Shown here piece by piece: positions 44,141-53,298 of a DNA stretch of 64,000 bases. The stretch comes from Enterobacteriaceae bacterium (GTDB lineage: Bacteria > Pseudomonadota > Gammaproteobacteria > Enterobacterales > Enterobacteriaceae). Within the stretch, counting starts at the first letter, position 1. Every line of letters begins with the position of its first letter. The notes below the pieces were generated by a model. The model did not search any database. It saw only the letters and a program-made list of their open reading frames with translations, and was not told the origin of the DNA. The stretch lies in assembly GCA_902363335.1 (NCBI GenBank), contig CABIZV010000001.1, positions 1,240,001 to 1,304,000 on the forward strand, given 5' to 3'. Made by a program: the position numbers and the translations under genes.

Positions 44141-45814
44141 TTACTCGCCTTTAGCTGCTTTGAATGCTTCAGCCATCGCGTTAGAGAAGTTGCCTTCTTC
44201 CTGTTTGTTGTTAACAGTTGCGATTGCATCTTTCTCGTCAGCTTCGTCTTTCGCACGAACAGACAGGCTGATTGCGCGGTTTTTACGATCAACACCGGTG
44301 AATTTAGCTTCAACGTCGTCGCCAACGCTCAGAACCAGAGTTGCATCTTCAACGCGGTCACGTGATGCTTCAGAAGCACGCAGGTAACCTTCAACGCCGT
44401 CAGCCAGCTCTACGGTTGCGCCTTTAGCGTCAACTGCAGTCACTTTACCGTTAACGATAGCGCCTTTCTTGTTCAGAGCAACCCAGTTGTTGAACGGATC
44501 TTCTGCGAGCTGTTTAACGCCCAGGGAGATACGTTCACGTTCTGCGTCAACCTGCAGAACAACTGCTGCGATTTCGTCGCCTTTTTTGTATTCACGAACT
44601 GCTTCTTCGCCTGTAGCGTTCCAGGAGATGTCAGACAGGTGAACCAGGCCGTCGATGCCGCCGTCCAGGCCGATGAAGATACCGAAGTCAGTGATAGACT
44701 TGATTTTACCTTCAACGCGGTCGCCCTTGTTGTGGGTTTCTGCGAACAGCTGCCATGGGTTAGATTTGCACTGCTTCAGACCCAGGGAGATACGACGACG
44801 TTCTTCGTCGATATCCAGAACCATAACTTCCACTACATCACCAACGTTAACAACTTTGGATGGGTGGATGTTTTTGTTGGTCCAATCCATTTCGGAAACG
44901 TGAACCAGGCCTTCAACGCCTTCTTCGATTTCAACGAAGCAGCCGTAGTCGGTCAGGTTGGTCACGCGACCAGTCAGTTTGGTACCTTCTGGATAACGCT
45001 TAGCGATAGCTACCCATGGATCTTCGCCCAGCTGTTTCAGGCCGAGGGATACACGAGTACGTTCGCGGTCGAACTTCAGCACTTTAACAGTGATTTCGTC
45101 GCCAACGTTTACGATTTCGCTTGGATGCTTAACGCGTTTCCATGCCATATCAGTGATGTGCAGCAGGCCGTCAACGCCGCCCAGATCAACGAATGCACCG
45201 TAGTCAGTGAGGTTCTTAACGATACCTTTAACTTCCATGCCTTCCTGCAGGTTTTCCAGCAGCTGATCGCGCTCTGCGCTGTTTTCGGATTCGATCACGG
45301 CACGACGAGAAACAACAACGTTGTTACGCTTCTGGTCCAGCTTGATTACTTTGAACTCAAGCTCTTTGCCTTCCAGGTGCAGAGTATCACGCACTGGACG
45401 AACGTCTACCAGAGAACCTGGCAGGAACGCACGAATACCGTTCAGCTCAACAGTGAAGCCACCTTTAACTTTGCCGTTGATAACACCAACTACAGTTTCA
45501 GCTTCTTCGTAAGCTTTTTCCAGCGTGATCCAAGCTTCGTGACGTTTAGCTTTCTCACGGGACAGCAGAGTTTCACCGAAGCCGTCTTCTACTGCATCCA
45601 GTGCAACGTCAACTTCGTCACCAACCTGGATTTCCAGCTCGCCCTGGGCGTTTTTGAACTGCTCTGCCGGAATGGCAGACTCAGATTTCAGACCGGCGTC
45701 AACCAGTACGATATCTTTGTCGATAGCAACAACAACACCACGAACGATGGAACCCGGACGGGTTTCGATAGTTTTTAAAGATTCTTCAAATAGTTGAGCA
45801 AAAGATTCAGTCAT
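44141..45814 (-). CDS. rpsA: RpsA, ribosomal protein S1
   Basis: 557 residues. Six S1 OB-fold repeats: the first two bind the 30S subunit (via S2), and repeats 3-6 bind mRNA (for example GAFVDLGGVDGLLHITDMAW and GCFVEIEEGVEGLVHVSEMDW). It unfolds and recruits mRNAs with weak ribosome sites. Its own start has only a GAAG-type site (CCTGAAGATTAAAC), as in E. coli where S1 autoregulates through leader structure. It follows cmk after 115 bases. Codon use is strongly biased, in line with high expression. Confidence 0.98.
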   Translation of the reverse strand: MTESFAQLFEESLKTIETRPGSIVRGVVVAIDKDIVLVDAGLKSESAIPAEQFKNAQGELEIQVGDEVDVALDAVEDGFGETLLSREKAKRHEAWITLEKAYEEAETVVGVINGKVKGGFTVELNGIRAFLPGSLVDVRPVRDTLHLEGKELEFKVIKLDQKRNNVVVSRRAVIESENSAERDQLLENLQEGMEVKGIVKNLTDYGAFVDLGGVDGLLHITDMAWKRVKHPSEIVNVGDEITVKVLKFDRERTRVSLGLKQLGEDPWVAIAKRYPEGTKLTGRVTNLTDYGCFVEIEEGVEGLVHVSEMDWTNKNIHPSKVVNVGDVVEVMVLDIDEERRRISLGLKQCKSNPWQLFAETHNKGDRVEGKIKSITDFGIFIGLDGGIDGLVHLSDISWNATGEEAVREYKKGDEIAAVVLQVDAERERISLGVKQLAEDPFNNWVALNKKGAIVNGKVTAVDAKGATVELADGVEGYLRASEASRDRVEDATLVLSVGDDVEAKFTGVDRKNRAISLSVRAKDEADEKDAIATVNNKQEEGNFSNAMAEAFKAAKGE

Positions 45815-45929
45815 GTTTAATCTTCAGGTTTCATATTTAACGTCCACCTGGCTCCATGCCGGATGGGGTTGTTTAACATACCCGCTGTCAATCCATTGCA
45901 ACGGGGGTACTACAAAATTCGGTCGCGTT

Positions 45930-46613
45930 TTACGCGAGTGCCAGCTTCTGGCGCGCATAGTCTAACGCTTTTTCAATAACTTGCTCAATGCTTAAGGTGG
46001 TGGAATCCAACACTAAAGCATCGGCGGCAGGAACCAGTGGCGCAACAGCACGATTACGATCGCGGTCGTCACGCTCCTTTATCTCTGCCAAAAGGCGCTC
46101 AAAGTTAACACTAAAGCCCTTTTCCTGCAACTGTAGCATGCGGCGGTTGGCACGTTCTTCCGATGATGCATCAAGGAAGATTTTTACCGGCGCATCCGGG
46201 AACACCACCGTCCCCATATCACGGCCATCGGCAATCAGGCCTGGCAGCTCACGGAAGCCACGCTGGCGGCGCAACAGCGCTTCGCGAACGCGTGGGAATG
46301 CAGCAACCTGCGATGCCGCGTTCGCGACATCCTGGGTGCGAATTTCACCGCTCACATCTTCCCCTTCAAGGATGACTTCCAGCGCCCCACCGTTTGAGAC
46401 AAAACGGACATCCAGGTGCGTGGCAAGCGGGACTAATGCATCTTCTAAGGTCACGTCAACATGATGATGCAGTGCGGCTAATGCCAGCACACGATAAATC
46501 GCACCCGAATCCAGTAAGTGCCACTGTAGTGCTTCAGCCATGGCTTTACACAGTGTGCCTTTACCCGCGCCACTTGGGCCGTCAATGGTAATTACCGGGG
46601 CAATTGCCGTCAT
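45930..46613 (-). CDS. cmk: Cmk, cytidylate kinase
   Basis: 227 residues from MTAIAPVITIDGPSGAGKGT; TTAAGGAGATAGAG precedes this ATG (46611-46613), so the ten-residue extension upstream is rejected. P-loop GPSGAGKGT near residue 12; the NMP-binding insert and DGRDMGTVVFPDA are intact. It phosphorylates CMP and dCMP. Upstream neighbour of rpsA, as in E. coli. Confidence 0.97.
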   Translation of the reverse strand: MTAIAPVITIDGPSGAGKGTLCKAMAEALQWHLLDSGAIYRVLALAALHHHVDVTLEDALVPLATHLDVRFVSNGGALEVILEGEDVSGEIRTQDVANAASQVAAFPRVREALLRRQRGFRELPGLIADGRDMGTVVFPDAPVKIFLDASSEERANRRMLQLQEKGFSVNFERLLAEIKERDDRDRNRAVAPLVPAADALVLDSTTLSIEQVIEKALDYARQKLALA

Positions 46614-46746
46614 CTCTATCTCCTTAATAAAAGGCATAATCAACGTAAACGCCGCGCATTATACGCATCTCTGCGCCAGACAGTTACCTTTGTATGCAAA
46701 TTCCAGAATTGACCGTAAAAAAAACAGGAGAATAGATAAGTATAGT

Positions 46747-46767
46747 GGGCTGGTGGGAGACCAGCCC
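46747..46767 (-). terminator. Possible terminator after aroA
   Basis: Perfect eight-base stem GGGCTGGT/ACCAGCCC with a five-base loop, 27 bases beyond the aroA stop. The minus-strand sequence after it (ACTATACTTATC) is not a clear T-run, so it may stabilise the 3' end instead. Confidence 0.5.
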
Positions 46768-46794
46768 GAAAAGTATTACGTTTGACGACTAACC

Positions 46795-48078
46795 TCAGGC
46801 AAGGGTACTGATTCGCGCCAGCTGGTCAAAATAGTCCGGGAAGGTTTTCGCCGTACATTTTGGGTCAAGGATCGTCACAGGCGTGTCAGACAGCGCCACC
46901 AGCGAGAAACACATCGCCATACGGTGATCGTTATAGGTGCCTATCTCTGCGAAATTAAGTTCTGCAGGCGGGGTCACGCGAATGTAGTCTTCGCCCTCTT
47001 CGACTTCAGCGCCCACTTTACGTAATTCAGTTGCCATCGCAAACAGACGGTCAGTCTCTTTCACCCGCCAGTTGTAGATATTGCGCAGCGTCGTCGTGCC
47101 TTTAGCGAACAGCGCCGCGGTGGCGATAGTCATTGCCGCGTCAGGAATATGGTTCATGTCCATATCAATGGCGTTTAGCTCACCGCGAGTACAGGCGATA
47201 AAGTCATCACCCCAGGTGATGGTTGCGCCCATTTTTTCCAGCACATCAGCAAAACGAATATCCCCCTGCACGCTATGGCGACCAATACCCGTTACCTTCA
47301 CGGTACCGCCTTTAATCGCGCCGGCCGCAAGGAAATACGAAGCGGAGGAAGCATCGCCTTCAACCAGATAGTGTCCTGGGGAGACATACTGTTGATTACC
47401 GCGCACGATGAAACGCTGGTAATTCTGGTTTTCAACATCCACACCGAACGTTTTCATCAGGTGCAGGGTTATATCGATATACGGCTTTGAGACCAGATCG
47501 CCTTTAATAGTAATGGCGGTATCCTGTGGGGCCAGCGGTGCCGTCATCAGCAGCGCGGTGAGAAACTGGCTAGATACGCTACCATCAACATCAATATTTC
47601 CGCCGTTAAAACCGCCTTTCAGGCGAAGGGGCGGGTAGTTTTCCTGCTCCAGATAGTCAATCTGCGCGCCACCCTGACGCAAAGAATCAACCAGATGACC
47701 AATGGGACGCTCTTTCATCCGTGGTTCACCGGTCAGCACAATATTGTTCTGCCCCAGGCACAGCGCCGCTGCCAGCGGCCGCATGGCCGTGCCCGCGTTG
47801 CCCAAAAACAGCTCCAGTTCACCAGAGGACTGCATCGGCCCCGCATTGCCGGTCACTTCACAGCGGGTGCGGTCAGCGGACAAGGTATAGTGAATTCCCA
47901 GAGCCTTCAGCGCATTGAGCATGTGGCGAACATCGTCACTGTCCAGCAAGTTTGTCAGAACGGTTGTGCCGCGAGCCAATGCTGCTAACAACAGTGCGCG
48001 GTTTGACACGCTTTTAGAACCGGGCAGATTAATGGTGCCATCAACACGCGCGATAGGTTGTAACGTCAGGGATTCCAT
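46795..48078 (-). CDS. aroA: AroA, EPSP synthase
   Basis: 427 residues from MESLTLQPIARVDGTINLPG (E. coli length); three extra upstream residues are rejected. It transfers enolpyruvate from PEP to shikimate-3-phosphate. Substrate motifs: PGSKSVSNRALLLAAL near residue 20, LFLGNAGTAMRPLA near 90 (with the Gly of the class I, glyphosate-sensitive form) and GEPRMKERPIG near 120. Lies 72 bases downstream of serC, separated by a terminator-like hairpin. Confidence 0.98.
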   Translation of the reverse strand: MESLTLQPIARVDGTINLPGSKSVSNRALLLAALARGTTVLTNLLDSDDVRHMLNALKALGIHYTLSADRTRCEVTGNAGPMQSSGELELFLGNAGTAMRPLAAALCLGQNNIVLTGEPRMKERPIGHLVDSLRQGGAQIDYLEQENYPPLRLKGGFNGGNIDVDGSVSSQFLTALLMTAPLAPQDTAITIKGDLVSKPYIDITLHLMKTFGVDVENQNYQRFIVRGNQQYVSPGHYLVEGDASSASYFLAAGAIKGGTVKVTGIGRHSVQGDIRFADVLEKMGATITWGDDFIACTRGELNAIDMDMNHIPDAAMTIATAALFAKGTTTLRNIYNWRVKETDRLFAMATELRKVGAEVEEGEDYIRVTPPAELNFAEIGTYNDHRMAMCFSLVALSDTPVTILDPKCTAKTFPDYFDQLARISTLA

Positions 48079-48104
48079 GAAACTCAACTCTCAAAAACAG
48101 AAGT

Positions 48105-48130
48105 AAAAACCCCACGGCGCAACCGTGGGG
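48105..48130 (-). terminator. Attenuator-like hairpin between serC and aroA
   Basis: Eight-base stem CCCCACGG/CCGTGGGG with a five-base loop and TTTTT downstream on the minus strand. It lies inside the serC-aroA operon, so it probably terminates part of the transcripts and lowers aroA relative to serC, as known for this operon in enterics. Confidence 0.8.
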
Positions 48131-48150
48131 ATGAAATAGAAAAATCCAGA

Positions 48151-49239
48151 TTAACCGTGGCGGCGTTCGAATGCTTTCATAAAGTCCGTCAGCGCCTGTA
48201 CGCCTTCCAGCGGCATGGCGTTGTAGATTGAGGCACGCATACCACCCACGACACGGTGGCCTTTCAGCGCATGCAGGCCTGCGGCAAACGACTCTTCGAG
48301 GAACAGCTTATCCAGCGCGCTATCCGCTAACTGGAACGGCACGTTCATACGGGAGCGGTTGGCGGTCGCCACATCGTTACGATAGAAATCACTACCATCG
48401 ATGGTGCTATACAGAAGATCGGCCTTCTGCTGATTAATTCTTTCCATGGCTTCAACACCACCCTGCTCTTTGAGCCATTTGAACACCAGACCAGACAGGT
48501 ACCAGGCAAATGTCGGTGGGGTATTGAACATGGAGTCATTATCGTTTAACACGGTGTAATCGAGAATCGACGGACAAGCCACATGCGCTTTGCCCAGCAG
48601 GTCTTCGCGAACAATGACCAGGGTTAAGCCCGCAGGACCAATGTTTTTCTGAGCACCGGCATAGATAACACCGTAGCGGCTAACATCAATAGGACGCGAG
48701 AGGATTGAAGAGGAGAAGTCAGCGGCCACAATGACGTCTTTACCAAAGTCTGGCGTCTCTTCAATGGCAATACCGTCGATAGTTTCGTTCGGGCAGTAAT
48801 GTACGTACGCCGCGTTGTCAGTGAGCTGCCATTCGCGCATCGGTTTTACCGCACGTTTACCGTCTACGGTAACTTTGGCATCAATGATATTCGGGGTGCA
48901 GTATTTTTTCGCTTCTTTGACCGCACTGGCAGCCCAGTAGCCCGCATCAACGTAATCTGCGGTCGTTTTTTCACCCAGGATATTGAGCGGAACACCGGCA
49001 AACTGCCCGCGACCACCGCCGTGACAAAACAGCACTTTGTAGTTGGAAGGGATCTTGAGCAGGTCACGGAAATCCTTCTCTGCTTCTTCCGCCACCTGGA
49101 TAAATTCTTTACCACGGTGGCTGACTTCCATCACCGACGTTCCTAAGCCATTCCAGTCGCAAAGTTCTGTCTGCGCCAGTTTAAGAACATCTGCCGGTAA
49201 CATTGCCGGACCTGAACTGAAATTAAACACCTGAGCCAT
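48151..49239 (-). CDS. serC: SerC, phosphoserine aminotransferase
   Basis: 362 residues. Fold type IV-like class V PLP enzyme; the PLP lysine is in VIYAGAQKNIGPAG near residue 198, and LFCHGGGRGQFA near 70 contacts the phosphate. It makes phosphoserine for serine synthesis and phosphohydroxythreonine for pyridoxal phosphate synthesis. First gene of serC-aroA; a CRP-like box lies about 100 bases upstream. Confidence 0.98.
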   Translation of the reverse strand: MAQVFNFSSGPAMLPADVLKLAQTELCDWNGLGTSVMEVSHRGKEFIQVAEEAEKDFRDLLKIPSNYKVLFCHGGGRGQFAGVPLNILGEKTTADYVDAGYWAASAVKEAKKYCTPNIIDAKVTVDGKRAVKPMREWQLTDNAAYVHYCPNETIDGIAIEETPDFGKDVIVAADFSSSILSRPIDVSRYGVIYAGAQKNIGPAGLTLVIVREDLLGKAHVACPSILDYTVLNDNDSMFNTPPTFAWYLSGLVFKWLKEQGGVEAMERINQQKADLLYSTIDGSDFYRNDVATANRSRMNVPFQLADSALDKLFLEESFAAGLHALKGHRVVGGMRASIYNAMPLEGVQALTDFMKAFERRHG

Positions 49240-49339
49240 TTTCCCTCACCACGCTAAAAGCTATAAGTAATACCTGTGGATATCGGTTTTATCATTCAGT
49301 GACACGCGCCGCAATGTCTAAAACTTTCCACCGACGAAT

Positions 49340-49355
49340 TGTGCACCGCATCACA
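49340..49355 (-). promoter_or_regulatory. CRP-like box upstream of serC
   Basis: TGTGCACCGCATCACA is close to the CRP consensus TGTGA-N6-TCACA with one mismatch. It is about 100 bases before the serC start codon. E. coli serC-aroA is repressed by CRP-cAMP and activated by Lrp. One site, not tested. Confidence 0.55.
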
Positions 49356-49401
49356 CAAAAGATTGTTCCATCTGGACGCCGTAAAACCGACAAAATTGCT
49401 G

Positions 49402-50094
49402 TCAGGCGTTGCGTTTAACCCGGCTGGCTTTAGTCCACTCTGGATTCGCACAGCGGGGGCATAATTGGCGATCGCCTGCTTGCATAGTGATAACGTTGCT
49501 ACAGCGGACACAGGCATATTCACCCGGCTCGGGCACCACTTTGTATCGGGTGATCAGTTTGTTTGGCAGAATGCACAAGCCCGGCTTAACGTCATCGTCA
49601 TGGTAATAGAACACGCTTATCTCGCCGTTGGTTTCCATCACGGCGAGCCGAACTTGCCCTAGCTGTTCCACGCTGCTAAGGCGCAGCTCCATAAAGAAGT
49701 CCAGCTCGGTCATGTTGGCCTGGCGCACGTTGTCCCACGCTAACTGTCCGTCCTCGACAATGACTATCGCTTTACCTTCCAGTAGATCCTGTACCGTTTC
49801 ACTTTTTCCCATCACCCACATAATTAAACGGTAAAGCAAGGCCAGGGAAATAAAGACCACCAGCACGGGCACCATCGGCACATCATCATAAAATGCCACG
49901 TCCCCCGCCGCTGAACCGAGCGTCAAAATGATCAGCACTTCAAAAAGCGACATCTGTCGAACGCCACGCCGCCCGGTCATTTTGAGGAATAAGAACACCA
50001 GCACAAAGGTATAGAGACTTCTCAGCGCTACTTCAGCTAAAAACTCAGGGGGAACTTTATCAAATGCCATCCGTTGGATATCAAATACTTTCAT
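49402..50094 (-). CDS. ycaP: YcaP, DUF421 membrane protein
   Basis: 230 residues from MKVFDIQRMAFDKVPPEF, as in E. coli; the 24-residue upstream extension lacks homology. Three membrane helices in the first 100 residues (SLYTFVLVFLFL and others), then a cytoplasmic DUF421 domain (GKAIVIVEDGQL) and a C-terminal zinc-ribbon-like CVRCS...CPRCANPEW. Function unknown. Divergent from ycaO. Confidence 0.93.
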   Translation of the reverse strand: MKVFDIQRMAFDKVPPEFLAEVALRSLYTFVLVFLFLKMTGRRGVRQMSLFEVLIILTLGSAAGDVAFYDDVPMVPVLVVFISLALLYRLIMWVMGKSETVQDLLEGKAIVIVEDGQLAWDNVRQANMTELDFFMELRLSSVEQLGQVRLAVMETNGEISVFYYHDDDVKPGLCILPNKLITRYKVVPEPGEYACVRCSNVITMQAGDRQLCPRCANPEWTKASRVKRNA

Positions 50095-50221
50095 TCTTCT
50101 ATGCCTTAACAAAAGGTTATTTTCTATAAGCATAGACCTGTCTTTTATTTTCGCCGGAGATAGCACCTGTCACACAAAACCCGTATCATTGCGCGCTTTC
50201 CGTACGACTAAAGAGATTGCT

Positions 50222-51982
50222 ATGACCCAGACCTATATTCCCGGCAAAGACGCCGCGCTGGAAGATTCCATCGCGCGCTTCCAGCAAAAGCTGCTCGACC
50301 TCGGTTTCGATATTGAAGAAGCCTCGTGGTTGAACCCTGTTCCTAACGTCTGGTCAGTGCATATTCGTGATAAAGCCTGTTCTTTATGCTTTACCAACGG
50401 TAAAGGTGCTACCAAAAAAGCAGCGCTGGCGTCAGCGCTGGGTGAGTACTTTGAACGTCTCTCAACCAACTATTTCTTTGCTGATTTCTGGCTGGGCGAT
50501 GAAATCGCCAACGGGCCATTCGTGCATTACCCGAATGAAAAATGGTTCCCGCTGACCGAAGACGACGAAGTGCCGGAAGGTCTGCTCGATGCCCGTCTGC
50601 GCGCTTTTTATGATCCAGACGATCAGCTTAGCGCCAGCATGCTGGTCGATCTGCAATCCGGTAACGACGATCGCGGCGTATGCGGCCTGCCGTTTACCCG
50701 TCAATCCGATGGCGAAACCGTCTATATCCCGATGAACATCGTCGCGAACCTGTACGTGTCCAACGGCATGTCAGCCGGTAACACCCGCAATGAGGCGCGC
50801 GTTCAGGGTCTGTCAGAGGTCTTTGAGCGTTACGTGAAAAACCGCATTATTGCGGAAAGCATCAGCCTGCCGGAAATTCCAGCCGATGTGCTGGCGCGCT
50901 ACCCGGGCGTGGTTGAGTCAATCGCTAAACTGGAAGCTGAAGGTTTCCCAATCTTTGCTTACGACGGTTCTCTGGGCGGTAAATACCCGGTTATCTGCGT
51001 GGTGCTGTTCAACCCAGCAAACGGAACCTGCTTTGCGTCCTTTGGCGCGCACCCAGATTTCGGCGTCGCGCTGGAGCGTACGGTGACCGAGCTGCTGCAG
51101 GGCCGCGGCCTGAAAGATCTCGACGTGTTCACTCCCCCCACCTTCGATGACGAAGAAGTGGCTGAACACACCAACCTGGAAACCCACTTTATCGATTCCA
51201 GCGGTTCTATCTCCTGGGATCTGTTTAAGCAAGATGCGGACTATCCGTTTGTGGACTGGAGCTTCTCCGGTACCACCGAAGAAGAGTTCGCAACCCTGAT
51301 GGCTATCTTCAAAGAAGAAGATAAAGAAGTGTACATCGCCGACTATGAGCACCTGAGCGTTTACGCCTGCCGCATCATCGTCCCTGGCATGTCCGACATT
51401 TATCCAGCAGAAGATCTGTGGCTGGCTAACAACAACATGGGTAGCCACCTGCGCGACACCATTCTCTCCCTGCCGGGCAGCGAGTGGGAAAAAGAAGAGT
51501 ATCTGAATCTGATTGAGCAGATTGACGATGAAGGTCTGGACGACTTCACCCGTGTCCGTGAACTGCTGGGTCTGGCAACAGGTTCCGATAACGGCTGGTA
51601 CACGCTGCGTATCGGTGAGCTGAAAGCCATGCTGGCATTGGCGGGCGGTGACCTGGAACAGGCGCTGATCTGGACGGAGTGGACGATGGAGTTCAACGCC
51701 TCGGTCTTTAGCCCGGAACGGGCAAACTACTACCGCTGCCTGCAGACTCTGCTGCTCTTGTCTCAGGAAGAAGATCGCCAGCCGCTTCAGTATCTGAATG
51801 CCTTCGTGCGCATGTATGGCGTAGATGCGGTAGAAGCTGCCAGCGCAGCCCTCAGCGGTGAAGAAGCCTTCTATGGTCTGCAACCTGCGGATGGCACGCT
51901 TGCCGCCTTCCCTGCACATCAGTCGCTGTTACAGGCATACGAAAAACTGCAGCGGGCAAAAGCCGCATTCTGGGCAAAATAA
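50222..51982 (+). CDS. ycaO: YcaO, ATP-dependent cyclodehydratase-family protein
   Basis: 586 residues from MTQTYIPGKDAALEDSIARF; eleven extra upstream residues are rejected. Founding member of the YcaO family: ATP/Mg-binding residues in ALGEYFERL, SEVFERYVKNR and ALERTVTELLQGR. A C-terminal TPR-like region (ALAGGDLEQALIWTEWTMEF) follows. In E. coli it acts with RimO in beta-methylthiolation of ribosomal protein S12. No azole-peptide precursor or dehydrogenase gene is nearby, so a bacteriocin role is unlikely. Ends in a strong terminator. Confidence 0.95.
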   Translation: MTQTYIPGKDAALEDSIARFQQKLLDLGFDIEEASWLNPVPNVWSVHIRDKACSLCFTNGKGATKKAALASALGEYFERLSTNYFFADFWLGDEIANGPFVHYPNEKWFPLTEDDEVPEGLLDARLRAFYDPDDQLSASMLVDLQSGNDDRGVCGLPFTRQSDGETVYIPMNIVANLYVSNGMSAGNTRNEARVQGLSEVFERYVKNRIIAESISLPEIPADVLARYPGVVESIAKLEAEGFPIFAYDGSLGGKYPVICVVLFNPANGTCFASFGAHPDFGVALERTVTELLQGRGLKDLDVFTPPTFDDEEVAEHTNLETHFIDSSGSISWDLFKQDADYPFVDWSFSGTTEEEFATLMAIFKEEDKEVYIADYEHLSVYACRIIVPGMSDIYPAEDLWLANNNMGSHLRDTILSLPGSEWEKEEYLNLIEQIDDEGLDDFTRVRELLGLATGSDNGWYTLRIGELKAMLALAGGDLEQALIWTEWTMEFNASVFSPERANYYRCLQTLLLLSQEEDRQPLQYLNAFVRMYGVDAVEAASAALSGEEAFYGLQPADGTLAAFPAHQSLLQAYEKLQRAKAAFWAK

Positions 51983-52030
51983 GTTAAAACCTTATAAAGG
52001 GTAGGCTTAACGTAGACTCTACGCTATATT

Positions 52031-52060
52031 ACGGGGCCAATTGCTGGCCCCGTTTATATT
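52031..52060 (+). terminator. Terminator of ycaO
   Basis: Nine-base stem ACGGGGCCA/TGGCCCCGT with loop ATTGC, followed by TTATATTT, about 48 bases after the stop. Confidence 0.88.
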
Positions 52061-52385
52061 TCCACGCTTCGCTTAACTGCGGTGTGAAAATAAAGTTAAA
52101 GATAAGTAAACACGATTATTGGTAGCTTACTTTTATTGTTAATTTACTTGATCATTACTCCATTTTAATTAACCAGTAAAATTAAGGGTAAAGAAAATAT
52201 TCAACTGAATTTGCAAATCTTAAAATTTATTTTTATCATCAAAATCAATAAATTACCCTGCTTTAGTTGAAAAACCATCCACTTTGCAGGCCTATAAGCC
52301 AGGCGAGATATGATCTACATCAATTTCTCAACTATAATGCTTTGTTAGTATCTCATCGCCGATTAAATAAAAAGAGAGAGTTAGT
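52061..52385 (+). promoter_or_regulatory. focA-pfl control region with FNR-like box
   Basis: A gene-free, AT-rich stretch. ATGATCTACATCAA at 52310-52323 matches the FNR box (TTGAT-N4-ATCAA) with one mismatch. Two -10-like hexamers follow: TATAAT (52333-52338) and TAGTAT (52345-52350). The second places the FNR box near -41, the class II activation distance. E. coli focA-pfl has several FNR- and ArcA-dependent promoters here. The rest of the AT-rich tract (52070-52260) could hold ArcA and IHF sites, which I cannot pinpoint. Confidence 0.75.
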
Positions 52386-53243
52386 GTGAAAGCTGACAAC
52401 CCTTTTGATCTACTTCTCCCTGCTGCAATGGCTAAAGTTGCCGAAGAAGCAGGTGTCTATAAAGCAACTAAGCATCCGCTGAAAACCTTTTATCTGGCGA
52501 TCACTGCGGGCGTTTTCATCTCGATTGCTTTTGTATTTTATATTACAGCAACCACGGGTACAGCTGGCATGCCGTTTGGCATCGCAAAACTGATTGGTGG
52601 TATCTGCTTCTCACTAGGCCTCATTCTTTGCGTTATTTGTGGCGCTGACCTCTTCACCTCAACCGTGCTCATCGTCGTGGCAAAAGCCAGCGGTCGTATC
52701 ACCTGGGGTCAATTGGCAAAAAACTGGCTTAACGTCTATGTGGGTAACCTGATTGGCTGCCTGATCTTCGTACTGCTCATGTGGCTGTCCGGGGAATACA
52801 TGACGGCCAACGGCGGATGGGGGCTCAACGTCCTGCAAACTGCCGACCACAAAATGCATCACACATTTATCGAAGCCGTCGCTCTCGGCATCCTGGCGAA
52901 CCTGATGGTCTGTCTGGCAGTCTGGATGAGCTACTCTGGTCGCAGCCTGATGGACAAAGCCATGATTATGGTTCTGCCGGTTGCTATGTTCGTTGCCAGC
53001 GGTTTTGAGCACAGTATCGCAAACATGTTTATGATCCCTATGGGTATCGTAATACGCGATTTTGCTAGCCCGGAATTCTGGACCGCTGTCGGTTCTTCTC
53101 CGGAGAATTTCTCACACCTGACCGTGATGCATTTCATCACCGATAACCTGATTCCTGTCACTATCGGGAACATCATCGGCGGCGGTTTGCTGGTTGGGTT
53201 GACATACTGGGTCATTTACCTGCGTGGCGGTGACCGTCATTAA
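52386..53243 (+). CDS. focA: FocA, formate channel
   Basis: 285 residues starting at GTG with an AGAGAGAG site. FNT-family pentameric channel with six membrane helices. Conserved pore features: GADLFTSTV (omega loop, near 90) and the gating His in ASGFEHSIANMF near 209. It moves formate out, and back in at low pH, during fermentation, and its N-terminus interacts with PflB. First gene of the operon, 55 bases from pflB. Confidence 0.97.
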   Translation: MKADNPFDLLLPAAMAKVAEEAGVYKATKHPLKTFYLAITAGVFISIAFVFYITATTGTAGMPFGIAKLIGGICFSLGLILCVICGADLFTSTVLIVVAKASGRITWGQLAKNWLNVYVGNLIGCLIFVLLMWLSGEYMTANGGWGLNVLQTADHKMHHTFIEAVALGILANLMVCLAVWMSYSGRSLMDKAMIMVLPVAMFVASGFEHSIANMFMIPMGIVIRDFASPEFWTAVGSSPENFSHLTVMHFITDNLIPVTIGNIIGGGLLVGLTYWVIYLRGGDRH

Positions 53244-53298
53244 TTTGATGGTTGCTCCAGGCAGTAAATAAAAGTCCACTTAAGAAGGTAGGTGTTAC

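Noticed and set aside
44639..45778. A 379-codon open frame antisense to rpsA
   Set aside because: Same codon-bias effect opposite a highly expressed gene; the composition (rich in Phe, Val, Asn, Gln) is typical of an antisense translation.
49402..50166. Longer ycaP start at 50166
   Set aside because: The extra 24 residues do not match the family; the internal ATG gives the standard 230 residues.
50222..51982. A thiazole/oxazole peptide cluster around ycaO
   Set aside because: No short precursor peptide, dehydrogenase or export gene lies nearby; neighbours are the conserved ycaP and focA-pfl genes, so this is the housekeeping YcaO.
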